Under the pieces are notes generated by a model that saw only the letters and a program-made list of their open reading frames with translations, did not search any database and had not been told where the DNA came from. Source: Siphonobacter sp. BAB-5405 (GTDB lineage: Bacteria; Bacteroidota; Bacteroidia; Cytophagales; Spirosomataceae). From it: a DNA stretch of 64,000 nt. Position numbers and translations under genes: made by a program. The stretch lies in the NCBI RefSeq assembly GCF_002872335.1, contig NZ_NJAG01000004.1, forward strand, positions 27,789-91,788. Direction: 5' to 3'. Shown piece after piece: positions 1 to 7,728 of this stretch (within the stretch, counting starts at the first letter, position 1; each line of letters opens with the position of its first letter).

Positions 1-603
1 ACCGCCAGCGGTCATGGCTTGTCGTAGAATCTCCCGGTTCGCCACGTGCGTTTTGGTAATCTTACCCTGCTGGAGCATTTCGGCTTCTTTGCGGGGATAG
101 GCTTCACTGCCGAAGAAATCGAATGGCGTACCCATGTCGAGAGCCTTCCCATCGGCGGTAGCTACCGTCAGATCCACCGCACAGCCGTAGTTGTGAATGG
201 AGCCACGCGTCGGATGAGCGACGTAATTGGTGCGATACTTGGGAGCATACTGCGGCAGGGCTTCCCAGAGTTTCCATTGCACCTTCCGGGAACGAACCCC
301 GTCGTAGACCAGCAAGCGTAGTTCGGGATGATGCTTCTTCAGATACTCGTGGGCTTTTTTGAGTTTTTCGGCGGTTTCCTTCTGGAGAAAACATCGCGTA
401 ATGCAGCCGTACACGTCTTTGTGAACGAAATTATCGGTCGTTGAATACTTCAGATCCACTAACAAACTGGGATCGACCTGCTTCACATCCACCAGACCCG
501 CTTTTTCGAGACTTATTTCATCGTCACAGGCAGCCGGGCGATCTGTATACGACGCACAGAAAAGCAGGGTCAGCGAAAGGGCAAAAGACTTTAGTACAAT
601 CAT
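1..603 (-). CDS. D-Ala-D-Ala dipeptidase (VanX/DdpX family, peptidase M15D), C-terminus cut by window edge
   Basis: Reading the minus strand from the ATG at 603 gives 201 codons open to the window edge. The first ~26 residues form a hydrophobic leader ending near two Cys residues, so the protein is exported, possibly as a lipoprotein (no clean lipobox). It carries the VanX/DdpX hallmarks: LVYDGVRSRKVQWKLW (residues 98-113, the substrate-binding Arg region) and SIHNYGCAVD (135-144), in which His137 and Asp144 match the first two zinc ligands. The third ligand and the catalytic Glu (an E..H motif) would lie beyond position 1. Family members hydrolyse D-Ala-D-Ala. Without VanH/VanA neighbours, a role in peptidoglycan dipeptide scavenging is more likely than vancomycin resistance. 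Family assignment is firm; exact role is inferred. Confidence 0.88.
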   Translation of the reverse strand, partial: MIVLKSFALSLTLLFCASYTDRPAACDDEISLEKAGLVDVKQVDPSLLVDLKYSTTDNFVHKDVYGCITRCFLQKETAEKLKKAHEYLKKHHPELRLLVYDGVRSRKVQWKLWEALPQYAPKYRTNYVAHPTRGSIHNYGCAVDLTVATADGKALDMGTPFDFFGSEAYPRKEAEMLQQGKITKTHVANREILRQAMTAGG

Positions 604-736
604 ACAATCCGGTTGGGAATACACGTGAAGGTATACCCAATTGCCGACCTTTTTGTTTTTCTTTTTCCGGGAAGGTACCATTTTTAGCCATTTTGAGCGA
701 AATTCAGGGCTCAACTGTTTCTGCATTACTTCCCTC

Positions 737-1972
737 ATGGCTCTTAATTACCTCTGGATTGGCTTTTTCCTGGTGGCGTTTGTGGTGGCCCTCTTCAAGT
801 TAATCTTCTTCGGCGATACTGAAATTTTTAAGCTGCTGGTCGATGGCATGTTCGAGTCGGCGGAAGTGGCCGTCATGAAAATTGCCTTACCGCTGGCGGG
901 TGTCATGACCTTTTTTCTGGGGATACTGAAAGTGGGTGAAGAGGCGGGTGTCATTGGCTTTCTGGCCCGACGGATTGGGCCGTTTTTCAATAAGCTCTTT
1001 CCCGAAGTACCTAGAGATCACCCGGCTCACGGGCAAATGATCATGAACTTTTCGGCCAATATGCTCGGGCTGGATAATGCGGCGACGCCCTTTGGACTGA
1101 AAGCCATGCAGAGTTTGCAGGAACTGAATCCGAATAAAGAGGTGGCGACCAATGCTCAGATCATGTTCATGACCCTGCACTCGGCGGGTCCGGTGCTGAT
1201 CCCCCTGAGCGTAATGGCCCAGCGGGCCGTGTACGGAGCCGCCGATGCCTCGGACATTTTCATTCCCTGTCTCATTGCCACCTACGTCGCTACGCTGGTG
1301 GGATTACTGTTTGTGGCGTTCCGTCAGAAAATCAATCTGCTGGATCGTACCATTCTGACCTGGCTGGGCGGCCTGACGCTGGCAATTGTGGCTTTGCTGG
1401 CGTACCTGACCACCTTATCGAAAGAGGGCATTGAAACGTTCTCCAAAGTATTCAGTAACGTGGTGCTGTTTGGCTTTGTCCTGTCTTTTCTGGGAATCGC
1501 TTTTCGTAAAAAAGTAGACGTATTTTCCAGCTTCATCGAAGGAGCCAAAGGGGGCTTTGAAACCTCCGTACGTATCATTCCATACCTGGTGGGCATGCTG
1601 GTGGCCATTGGTGTCCTGCGAAATTCCGGAGCCTTGGGGTACGTAGTGGATGGTTTTCGCTGGGGGTTCAGCTTCCTGCCGATCCGCACGGAATGGGTGG
1701 ATGCCCTGCCCACGGCTCTGATGCACCCCTTAAGCGGGAGCGGTTCGCGGGCGATGATGATTGATACGATGAAAACCTTTGGAGCGGATTCGTTCGTCGG
1801 GCGACTGGCCTGTATTTTCCAGGGTTCGGCCGATACCATTCTGTACGTGATTGCCCTGTATTTCGGCTCGGTAAATGTGAAGAATACCCGCTATACGCTC
1901 TGGGCCGGACTGGTAGCCGATCTGGCCGGAATTGTAGCGGCGATTGCGGTGGGATATTTGTTCTTTGGCTAG
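737..1972 (+). CDS. Nucleoside recognition (Gate) domain membrane protein, SpmA-SpmB fusion
   Basis: 411-residue polytopic membrane protein. The ATG at 737 is chosen because the protein then begins MALNYLWIGFF directly with a membrane segment; an upstream in-frame start at 641 would add a non-conserved tail. The N-terminal half resembles spore maturation protein A, with the motif NMLGLDNAATPFGLKAM; the C-terminal half resembles SpmB, with HPLSGSGSRAMMID and FQGSADTILYVIALYFGS. In Firmicutes these are two proteins; in Bacteroidota a single fused protein is usual. The Gate domain is shared with nucleoside transporters, but substrate and role in a non-sporulating organism are unknown. A strong hairpin follows the stop and is shared with the convergent downstream gene. 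Confidence 0.9.
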   Translation: MALNYLWIGFFLVAFVVALFKLIFFGDTEIFKLLVDGMFESAEVAVMKIALPLAGVMTFFLGILKVGEEAGVIGFLARRIGPFFNKLFPEVPRDHPAHGQMIMNFSANMLGLDNAATPFGLKAMQSLQELNPNKEVATNAQIMFMTLHSAGPVLIPLSVMAQRAVYGAADASDIFIPCLIATYVATLVGLLFVAFRQKINLLDRTILTWLGGLTLAIVALLAYLTTLSKEGIETFSKVFSNVVLFGFVLSFLGIAFRKKVDVFSSFIEGAKGGFETSVRIIPYLVGMLVAIGVLRNSGALGYVVDGFRWGFSFLPIRTEWVDALPTALMHPLSGSGSRAMMIDTMKTFGADSFVGRLACIFQGSADTILYVIALYFGSVNVKNTRYTLWAGLVADLAGIVAAIAVGYLFFG

Positions 1973-1978
1973 AAAAAA

Positions 1979-2006
1979 GCTTCCCGAAGGTACGCCTTCG
2001 GGAAGC
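1979..2006 (-). terminator. Hairpin terminator between convergent genes
   Basis: Perfect 12-bp stem (GCTTCCCGAAGG and its complement) with a 4-base loop (TACG). Read on the minus strand it is followed by a run of six T, so it should end transcription of the TrpF-like gene; it may also serve the plus-strand gene ending at 1972. Confidence 0.8.
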
Positions 2007-2016
2007 AGATACGATC

Positions 2017-2601
2017 TCAATCTTCGTCGAGACGTTCAAGAATGTCCATCATTTCGCCAAATTCCTTGTAACCGGGGCGGGTTTCTTCGCCGCCGAAAAG
2101 GGCAATACCTGTGATGGGAATCTGATCGAGTACTTCGAGTACGTTCATTTCATTTAACCCAAAACCCAGCAGGGTGGGGTACTTGAACGCAAACTGATCG
2201 AGATAGCCCAGCGTAGGAGTATCGAGGTGAATAAAAGGATCGGAATGTTCAATCAGGTAATAATCGGCTCCGTCGAGTTCGGTTGGTAAGCCTTCCGCCA
2301 GATCGAGTTTCAGAATAATGGGAAGTCCCAGCGTTTTCGCTTCGGCTACCAGTTCGGGATGACTGATTTGTAAAACATCCGGCTTATACGCCTCTACCAG
2401 CGACTGAATCGTAGTCAAATCGGTAGCCTCGGTTTCACCCACAATGGATACACCCGCCAGCCAGCCTCTGATTTCGCTGAATTTTTCCAGTGCAATGGTA
2501 TCCATGGAAAACCCCAGCCATTCGACGTACATCCCCGCACAATAGCGGGCATCGGATAAGTTAGTGATATTGGAAATTTTAACGAGCGTACGTAAGGCCA
2601 T
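2017..2601 (-). CDS. TrpF-like (phosphoribosylanthranilate isomerase-like) barrel protein, probably not a standard TrpF
   Basis: 194 residues from the ATG at 2601 (MALRTLVKISNITN); an upstream in-frame start at 2640 is possible but adds only a non-conserved tail. The N-terminus VKISNITNLSDARYCAGMYV follows the TrpF pattern KICGIT...DA, and the end GGEETRPGYKEFGEM follows the phosphate-binding end of TrpF, so the fold is a (beta/alpha)8 barrel of this family. However, the catalytic Cys of the KICG motif is Ser here, and the GGTG..FDW segment with the general-acid Asp is not recognisable. No other trp gene is nearby. I infer a paralogue with altered or lost isomerase activity. Confidence 0.65.
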   Translation of the reverse strand: MALRTLVKISNITNLSDARYCAGMYVEWLGFSMDTIALEKFSEIRGWLAGVSIVGETEATDLTTIQSLVEAYKPDVLQISHPELVAEAKTLGLPIILKLDLAEGLPTELDGADYYLIEHSDPFIHLDTPTLGYLDQFAFKYPTLLGFGLNEMNVLEVLDQIPITGIALFGGEETRPGYKEFGEMMDILERLDED

Positions 2602-2678
2602 AAGTGCAATGAGTAGACGTATCGTCTTATTTTTTGACAAAACTAGCTGTTTTCAGCTAAAGCCGGGTACGAAAACCA

Positions 2679-2702
2679 ACAGCCAGCGGAGTGGCTGGCT
2701 GT
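2679..2702 (-). terminator. Hairpin downstream of the DUF3471-like gene
   Basis: 9-bp stem ACAGCCAGC with its complement and a 6-base loop, 30 bp past the stop at 2732; on the minus strand it is followed by a T-rich stretch (TGGTTTTCG). Confidence 0.6.
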
Positions 2703-2731
2703 AAACGGTACCTTACTCAAAGGAAAGCAGA

Positions 2732-3094
2732 TTAAAGCTTATCTCCTTCGAAAGTCTGACCCTGTACCGACATCTGGTACTTGATTACTTTTTTATCCGC
2801 ATCCCGGACAAAAACAATGGTGGCTTCGTAACCAGGCACGGTAAAGGTGTCGGCTACATTCGGTGAAGCGAGCAATTCTCCCTTACCCTGACCAATGGCT
2901 TCGGCCATCAGTTTTCCGTCTTCGATGGTAACAATGAACGATTCAAATACTCCCTCAACGCCCTTGTATTTCCCCGCGTATTCTTTCCATTGCGTACTGT
3001 CGGCTTGAATAAGAGTCTGAATTTGAGCAACTTGGGGAATAGATCTGGCTTCTGCCGAATACGCAAGTGCTAGAGCAAGAAATAAAGCTTTCAT
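2732..3094 (-). CDS. Small exported protein with DUF3471-like domain
   Basis: 120 residues. MKALFLALALAYSAEARS is a signal-peptide-like start. The rest reads as one small beta domain: YAGKYKGVEGVFESF, then EDGKLMAEAIGQGKGEL, then TFTVPGYEATIVFVRDADKK. The sequence Y.G.Y ... DGKL ... F ... F.RD is the pattern of DUF3471, usually found as the C-terminal domain of serine beta-lactamase-like proteins; here it stands alone. Function unknown. A Bacteroidota-type promoter (3116-3145) lies just upstream, so the gene is likely monocistronic. Family call by pattern only. Confidence 0.65.
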   Translation of the reverse strand: MKALFLALALAYSAEARSIPQVAQIQTLIQADSTQWKEYAGKYKGVEGVFESFIVTIEDGKLMAEAIGQGKGELLASPNVADTFTVPGYEATIVFVRDADKKVIKYQMSVQGQTFEGDKL

Positions 3095-3115
3095 CGGAAT
3101 AGTGGTTTTGTTTTA

Positions 3116-3145
3116 CCAAATCTATTCAACAAAAAGAAACCCGCA
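3116..3145 (-). promoter_or_regulatory. Bacteroidota-type promoter for the DUF3471-like gene
   Basis: On the minus strand: TTG (3145-3143), 19-bp spacer, TAGATTTG (3123-3116), matching the Bacteroidota consensus TTG...TAnnTTTG. Transcription would start about 15 bases before the ATG at 3094. The -33 box overlaps the terminator hairpin of the gene upstream. Confidence 0.55.
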
Positions 3146-3155
3146 AAACTGCGGG
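3138..3155 (-). terminator. Hairpin terminator downstream of the 67-residue gene
   Basis: 7-bp stem ACCCGCA/TGCGGGT with a 4-base loop; on the minus strand it runs into TTTCTTTTTG. It lies 34 bp past the stop at 3189. Confidence 0.65.
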
Positions 3156-3188
3156 TCATGAAGACTAAAACGTCGACGAACTGAACTA

Positions 3189-3392
3189 CTAATGCTGAAT
3201 TTTCGGGTGCGGAATGATTCGCCAGCCGGGCGTATTTTCGGCGTGTCGGGCTACGATTTCCGCAGCCACATCTTCCAGAATTTCAGCATTTGAAGTAAAA
3301 TACAGGCTTTTGTGCCGTTGTTCATCAAAGCTGATTTCAAAATATTCGTTGTGAAAAGCTTCTTCTTTCGGGTCTACCAGTTTGTAATCCAT
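3189..3392 (-). CDS. Small hypothetical protein, 67 residues
   Basis: I do not recognise a named family. The ATG at 3392 (MDYKLVDPKEEAFHNEYFEI) is preferred over a TTG at 3419. The protein is acidic and soluble, without signal peptide or membrane segment: EYFEISFDEQRHKSLYF, then an amphipathic helix EILEDVAAEIVARHAENTPG, then WRIIPHPKI. It starts about 50 bp after the folB stop on the same strand and has its own terminator, so it is probably the last gene of a divIVA-folB-this transcript. Sense codon use and clean spacing support a real gene. Confidence 0.6.
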   Translation of the reverse strand: MDYKLVDPKEEAFHNEYFEISFDEQRHKSLYFTSNAEILEDVAAEIVARHAENTPGWRIIPHPKIQH

Positions 3393-3444
3393 TCGTGTAA
3401 TCGTTTGGTTGATGGACAACTACCCGTACTAAATTCATGCCAGT

Positions 3445-3795
3445 TTAACCTTCCAGCGTCACCCGGGAACGCTCGCATACGCCGCCTACGGGCGGATTGT
3501 ACTTGGAAACCGAAACCGCAATTTTCTCCACATGCGGGTACTTTTCACGGATGCCCTGAATGATCTGATAAGCAATATGTTCGAGCAACTTATGCGAATG
3601 CCGCATGATAACGGATACGATTTCGTAGACCTTGGCGTAGTTAACGGTCTCACTCAGTTTGTCGTGAATGGCCGCCTGCTGAAAGTCAACGGTAATGATC
3701 ACATCGATGGAGTACCGATTTCCAATTTTTTGTTCTTCTTCGTAAAAACCGTGGTAGGAAAAGAATTCCAGACCTTCTAAGGCAATTGTTCCCAT
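3445..3795 (-). CDS. folB: Dihydroneopterin aldolase
   Basis: 116 residues from the ATG at 3795, the usual length for FolB (about 120). It converts 7,8-dihydroneopterin to 6-hydroxymethyl-dihydropterin and glycolaldehyde in folate biosynthesis, in the cytosol. Visible signatures: GLEFFSYHGFYEEEQKIGNR near the N-terminus (Tyr-His-Gly and the substrate-binding Glu), the Tyr region TVNYAKVYEIV, LLEHIAYQI with the second binding Glu, and SVSKYNPPVGG with the catalytic Lys. It begins 35 bp after the stop of the DivIVA-domain gene and is likely co-transcribed with it. No other folate gene is nearby. Confidence 0.92.
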   Translation of the reverse strand: MGTIALEGLEFFSYHGFYEEEQKIGNRYSIDVIITVDFQQAAIHDKLSETVNYAKVYEIVSVIMRHSHKLLEHIAYQIIQGIREKYPHVEKIAVSVSKYNPPVGGVCERSRVTLEG

Positions 3796-3830
3796 GAAAA
3801 AAAGGGGAGCGTTTCCGCTCCCGTGCATTG

Positions 3831-4571
3831 TTAGATTTTATCGAAGAACGAACCTTCTTCCTTGTGTTCCGCCTGAACGGGTTCCTGAGGAACTTCTGCC
3901 GGCGTTGGTTCCGGAGCGGCTGTCACCTCGGCAACCGTAGGTAGTATTTCTTCCTGAATCTCTACCGGTGGCAATTCGGCCAGGGGTTGCGTAGCCGGAA
4001 TACTCGCGAGTACGTTGTTCAGTTCGGCGGCTTTTTCTTCAAACGGAATCTGGTGCGAGCGTTCTTCAAATCGCTGGGCCCGTTCGAGTGTTTCTCCGGC
4101 GTATTCTTTAATCTGCGAAAGCAGCGTTTGTTTGTATTTATCGATGGCCTTGATGTCGCGTTCAAGTCCCTTTAGCTCATTAACAGCCTCTTCGATGATA
4201 TACCGGGCTTTGTTTTCGGCATTCATCAAAAGCATATTGGCCTCTTTACGAGCGTTGCTGAGGGCTTCTTCGGCCTGCTGATGGGCTTCTACCACTTTTT
4301 TCTGTGACTCTTCCTGAGCTTTTACCGCCATTTCCTGACTGGTCGTCTGAGCCGTCTGAAGGGTCTTGTACAGGGTGTTTTCAAGGGCCTTCAGTTTGCT
4401 GAAATCACTTTCGGTACGTTCGATACGTTCGTGTAACAGGCGATTTTCGTCCATCAGACGTTCCCATTCCTGCGAAAGCGTGGACAAAAACGCGTCTACT
4501 GCATCTTTGTCATAACCCCGGAACACGCGTTCGAACGATTGTTTGCGAATATCAAGTGGTGTAATTTTCAT
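3831..4571 (-). CDS. DivIVA domain-containing coiled-coil protein
   Basis: 246 residues. The N-terminus MKITPLDIRKQSFERVFRGY followed by DKDAVDAFLS is the DivIVA/GpsB signature (I..K.F...RGYD...VD.FL). Residues ~30-165 are a long heptad-rich coiled coil with many Gln, Glu, Lys and Ala. The C-terminal third is Pro/Glu-rich (PVEIQEEILPTVAEV) and ends with an acidic tail (EEGSFFDKI). DivIVA proteins bind curved membrane and organise pole or septum factors in Gram-positives; the role in Bacteroidota is not established. Probably first gene of a divIVA-folB unit. The family call is strong; the function is inferred. Confidence 0.88.
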   Translation of the reverse strand: MKITPLDIRKQSFERVFRGYDKDAVDAFLSTLSQEWERLMDENRLLHERIERTESDFSKLKALENTLYKTLQTAQTTSQEMAVKAQEESQKKVVEAHQQAEEALSNARKEANMLLMNAENKARYIIEEAVNELKGLERDIKAIDKYKQTLLSQIKEYAGETLERAQRFEERSHQIPFEEKAAELNNVLASIPATQPLAELPPVEIQEEILPTVAEVTAAPEPTPAEVPQEPVQAEHKEEGSFFDKI

Positions 4572-4701
4572 GTTGGTATCGGGGAGAAACCCTACGGGAA
4601 AAGAGCTTCCGGGTCGGGTTTGTGAAGGTTTCTACATTCAAATTTATCCAATCCCATCACATTTCGGCCTGAAATAGGATCTTATTTCCAAAAAACAGCT
4701 T

Positions 4702-5615
4702 TTAAGGCTGTTCGGTTACTTTCCAAACCGAAAGCAGTCGATCATCCGAAGCCGAAATGAGGCCGGCTTCGACGGGCAGCCACAAAGCTCGGTTGATGGA
4801 AGTACGGTGACCGGCAAAGCGGGCCCAATCCAGTACTTTCAGCAGACGAAGGCTGGCCGCATCCCAGATTTTTAGCGTTTTATCCATACTGGCGGTAATG
4901 ATTTTCTGATGATTGGGACTGTACGTCAGGTGATTAATAGCGAACAAATGAGCCACCACATCCTGATGTAACCGGTAGGGGTCCGCAACCGCCCAGGTTT
5001 TCAAGTGTGCATCGCGACCACCCGAATGGAGCCAGCGACCGTCGGGAGAATAACGAACTGTAAAGACGGATTGCGTGTGAGCGGCGATGATAAATTTCAG
5101 CGATAGCGTGTTCAAATCAAAAATTTTGATGGTATTATCGCTATAACCTACGGCAAATTCCTGACTAAACGGATTGACGTCGATGCTTCGGGCGGAGGCA
5201 TTACTAGCCTTCAGATGCTTGCGTACCTGAAAAAGCTCCCGGTCCAGGATCGTCACTGTACCATCGCCATGAGCCACCAGAGCCAGGTTTTCGAACAGGC
5301 AAATATCGAAAATGGGCGAGGCCGTCAGTTGAATCGAATCCTGCTCTATTTTACTCTGCGGATCAATCCGGTGAATGCCATTAAAATTTTGTCCTACCCA
5401 CAGCAAACCTGTTTGGTCATCCATCTTCAAGGCGTATACCGAGGCAGGGATGCGGGCGACCAGTTCGCCCAGATCGGGTCGGCCAGATCCCAGCGAATGA
5501 CCAGACCATCACTACCGGAGGAAAAGAACTGGCCCGGTTCCGGTGCGGCCTCCAGGGCGTAAATCGCATCCCGGTGACCCGCAAACGTATCTATTTTTTC
5601 AATGTGTAATCGCAT
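4702..5615 (-). CDS. WD40 repeat protein, reading frame broken by a one-base shift
   Basis: Two frames on the minus strand together encode one WD40 beta-propeller. The first (5615-5427) begins MRLHIEKIDTFAGHRDAIYA and contains a GH...D...W blade, ending early at TGA. The second frame continues without loss: PDLGELVARIPASVYALKMD, then blades including AAHTQSVFTVRYSPDGRW and KIWDAASLRLLKV, to the stop at 4702. The switch lies at GACCCGAT (plus strand 5473-5480): one base too few in the C run restores WDLADPDLGEL and a ~304-residue protein of 7 or so blades. Divergent from the phosphopantetheinyl transferase, which has the same type of defect. Either a sequence error, a recent mutation or, less likely, recoding. 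Confidence 0.75.
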
Positions 5616-5721
5616 AGCTCGTTAGGTACTCCGCACCCCAAAGGGTAAACCTCGAAACGAACGGTTGTGTACCAAGTCCTTGAGGATTTCCTATTTTTGC
5701 CCTAAAATTAAGCATAATCGA

Positions 5722-6407
5722 ATGCCATTGGTTTGGATACGGCCTTTTGAGGGGCGGGGGAGGATTGCTCTCTGGGAAATTACGGAAGACTTGGAGGATC
5801 TGCAAAGAGCTTTCCGGGGAAGTCCGGCAGATGTAGCAGCGTACGCGACGATTCATCATCCGCAAAAACAAAGGGAGTTTCTGGCCAGCCGGATTCTGAT
5901 CCAAACGTTGATTGAATCGGTGGGTGAAACGTACCACGGAATTCGGAAGGATTCATACGATAAACCCTTTTTGGAGAATACAGATAGTCATTTTTCCCTT
6001 TCGCACTCCTTGCGATTTGCCGCAGTTGTGTGGCATCCAGCGGCTCGGGTGGGGCTGGATATTGAACCAGTCAGCGAGAAATTATCCGTAGTTGCCCGCA
6101 AATTTTTGAGTGAAAACGAATGGAATCACGCGGACCATCGGCTAGAACGGCTGGCCGTATACTGGACCGCGAAAGAAGCGTTGTACAAACTTTACGGCGA
6201 GAAAAAACTGAGTTTAAAGGGAATATCCCCATCGAGCCCTTCGCCGACGAAGCCGAACGTATTTACGGCTGGATTCGTACGCCTGAGCAAAGCATTCGAT
6301 ACGCGTTGTCGGTGATACGCGTTGAAGATTGTATGCTGACGGTGGCGGCGGAAGGGGAGGAGAGTTTAGGAGTTTTGAGCGGCGGCCGCAGCCGTTTTGA
6401 GTTTTGA
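5722..6407 (+). CDS. 4'-phosphopantetheinyl transferase superfamily protein, frame break near the C-terminus
   Basis: Start ATG 5722 (MPLVWIRPFEGRG). The zero frame encodes FSLSHSLRFAAVV, the Mg-binding VGLDIEP and the classical WTAKEALYKLYG, then stops at 6315 after unrelated residues. The expected continuation (KGNIPIEPFADEAERIYGWI...) is in the -1 frame to TGA 6407, giving ~228 residues, normal for Sfp-type enzymes. These transfer 4'-phosphopantetheine from CoA to carrier proteins. The shift falls exactly at T TTA AAG (6213-6219), which has the X XXY YYZ form of a -1 slippery heptamer, followed by GGG. A one-base loss in the G or A run is the simpler explanation. All catalytic motifs lie before the break. 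The last codons run into the 370-bp repeat. Confidence 0.78.
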
Positions 6408-6741
6408 GTTTTGAGTTTTGAGTTTTCCGTTTTCCGTTTTCCGTTTAGGTAGGATAAACCTGGTAAAGGTAGCGGGAGGGGTTGTCCGTAGTATGTACTA
6501 CGGACTTTTTAAATGGGTAGGCTGTGCCTACCGGGCGGGAGGTTCCCCGCATTTCATACGGGGCTATGGATGTTGAACCCCTTCAGGGTTAGGGGGTCGG
6601 CATACAAGCTTGACTAAACTAGGGGAGACGGGGCCGTTTAACCCCGGAGGGGTTCAATGGTCATAGCCATGGGTATAACCCATGGACGTTTTATTCCCCG
6701 CATTGCATACGGGGCTAATCACATTGAACCCCTTCGGGGTT
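6372..6741. repeat. 370-bp dispersed repeat, copy 1
   Basis: Nearly identical to 34230-34599 (only scattered substitutions and single-base differences by eye), both 370 bp. Order of parts: a short GC-rich box (gcggccgcagcc), seven tandem heptanucleotides, a ~60-bp AT/GC block with the palindrome CCGTAGTATGTACTACGG, the inverted pair GTAGGCTGTGCCTAC, and several small palindromes (GAACCCCTTCAGGGTT, AACCCCGGAGGGGTT, CCATGGGTATAACCCATGG). No transposase and no target-site duplication were seen. The element overlaps the last codons of the phosphopantetheinyl transferase. Short open frames inside it are probably not genes. Confidence 0.85.
6394..6442. repeat. Seven-unit heptanucleotide array inside repeat copy 1
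   Basis: Four units of gttttga followed by three units of gttttcc, 49 bp without interruption. Repeat copy 2 also has seven units, but one gttttga and six gttttcc. Confidence 0.9.
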
Positions 6742-6797
6742 GGCGGGCCTGGACTAAAGAAGCGGTTTTGGGAAAAGCATACGTAGCTAATCATGTT

Positions 6798-6839
6798 AAA
6801 GGCCTTCGGGATTGGTCATCACCAATCCCGAAGGCCTTT
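6798..6839. terminator. Long perfect hairpin between convergent genes
   Basis: 19-bp perfect stem (AAAGGCCTTCGGGATTGGT and complement) with the 4-base loop CATC. It lies between the end of the repeat and the stop of the minus-strand gene at 6865 and has A/T flanks on both sides, so it should work in both directions. Confidence 0.8.
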
Positions 6840-6864
6840 ATTTACAGATCATAGCCAAGGTACC

Positions 6865-7728
6865 TTAGTTATCAAACGAAGGCGAATCGGATTCCAAAAG
6901 CATTTTAAGGAGTGTATTGATTTCCTGAGCCCGATCATCGTCACCCGTCTTCTCAAAGGCTAGGGTTAGATTGCGTAGTACTCGCTTGACAATATCCGTG
7001 TTACTACAGGCCTCGTAAAAAATGGGATTGGGGGCCAGGTTCAGCTGGGCAATGTAGTTGTCGATGTCTTTCTTCTGAAACACCAACCCTTTATTGAATA
7101 CGTTGATGTAAAACTGCGTATCGTCATTCACCTTGTAGGTGAGCACAAACAGGTTAGGGAGATTGACTCCGTACAAGGGCATGCCTAATCGACGACCTAC
7201 CAGCATATACAGCACACACAAGCTGATGGGGTTTCCCTTGTGCGTTTCCAGGACCACATTCAGCATGGAATTAGCCGCCGAGTGAAAGTTTTTCGTATTC
7301 GCCCCAAATTTCAGCTTTTTGAAAAAAACGTAATTCAACGTATCAATCTGCGACGCGGGATGCATACCGTGCCGAAATTCCAGCCAGGCATCGTAATAAA
7401 TCTGGTCAATTTCCTGCTGAAGTTTTTCCAGGGAAAGATCCGGGTACTGATACGTCGCTACCAGCCAGAGGCCTTCCAGCAAATCGGTGCCGCCACTGTT
7501 TTTCCAGGCTCGCAGGCGTTCGGTGAGCGTACGAAACTGTAAGTCGTGAATCAGATCCTCGATGCGTTTCTGGACGAGCGGATTGAAACCGGAATTTTCC
7601 CAGTGATCTTCCAGAAAGGGAATAATGGTATCCCCTAACGAGCGAATTTTTTGCTCAATCAGCGAGGAAACCTCCCGATCATCGTCTTCAAGCAGGGAGA
7701 CTAAGGCTTTTAGTTCACGGCTATCCAT
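6865..7728 (-). CDS. SirB1/transglutaminase-like family protein
   Basis: 287 residues, no signal peptide. Residues ~1-80 are helical and acidic (LKALVSLLEDDDREVSSLIE); residues ~85-240 match the SirB1 N-terminal (transglutaminase-like 2) domain: IDTLNYVFFKKLKFGANTKN, KGNPISLCVLYMLVGRRLGM and PLYGVNLPNLFVL. The family shares the papain/transglutaminase fold (Cys in the ISLC segment), and in gammaproteobacteria a sirB1 homologue lies near prfA/hemK; the biochemical role is unknown. The usual PxHF catalytic His region is PNLF here, so activity is doubtful. It is single, convergent with the phosphopantetheinyl transferase and divergent from galE. Confidence 0.8.
   Translation of the reverse strand: MDSRELKALVSLLEDDDREVSSLIEQKIRSLGDTIIPFLEDHWENSGFNPLVQKRIEDLIHDLQFRTLTERLRAWKNSGGTDLLEGLWLVATYQYPDLSLEKLQQEIDQIYYDAWLEFRHGMHPASQIDTLNYVFFKKLKFGANTKNFHSAANSMLNVVLETHKGNPISLCVLYMLVGRRLGMPLYGVNLPNLFVLTYKVNDDTQFYINVFNKGLVFQKKDIDNYIAQLNLAPNPIFYEACSNTDIVKRVLRNLTLAFEKTGDDDRAQEINTLLKMLLESDSPSFDN

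Noticed and set aside
1..603. Vancomycin resistance operon
   Set aside because: Only the VanX-like gene is visible; the right-hand neighbour is unrelated and the left side is outside the window.
6657..6854. 65-codon plus-strand open frame inside and beyond repeat copy 1
   Set aside because: It lies mostly in the 370-bp repeat and ends in the 19-bp hairpin; the corresponding region of copy 2 does not keep the frame, and the translation has no protein-like features.
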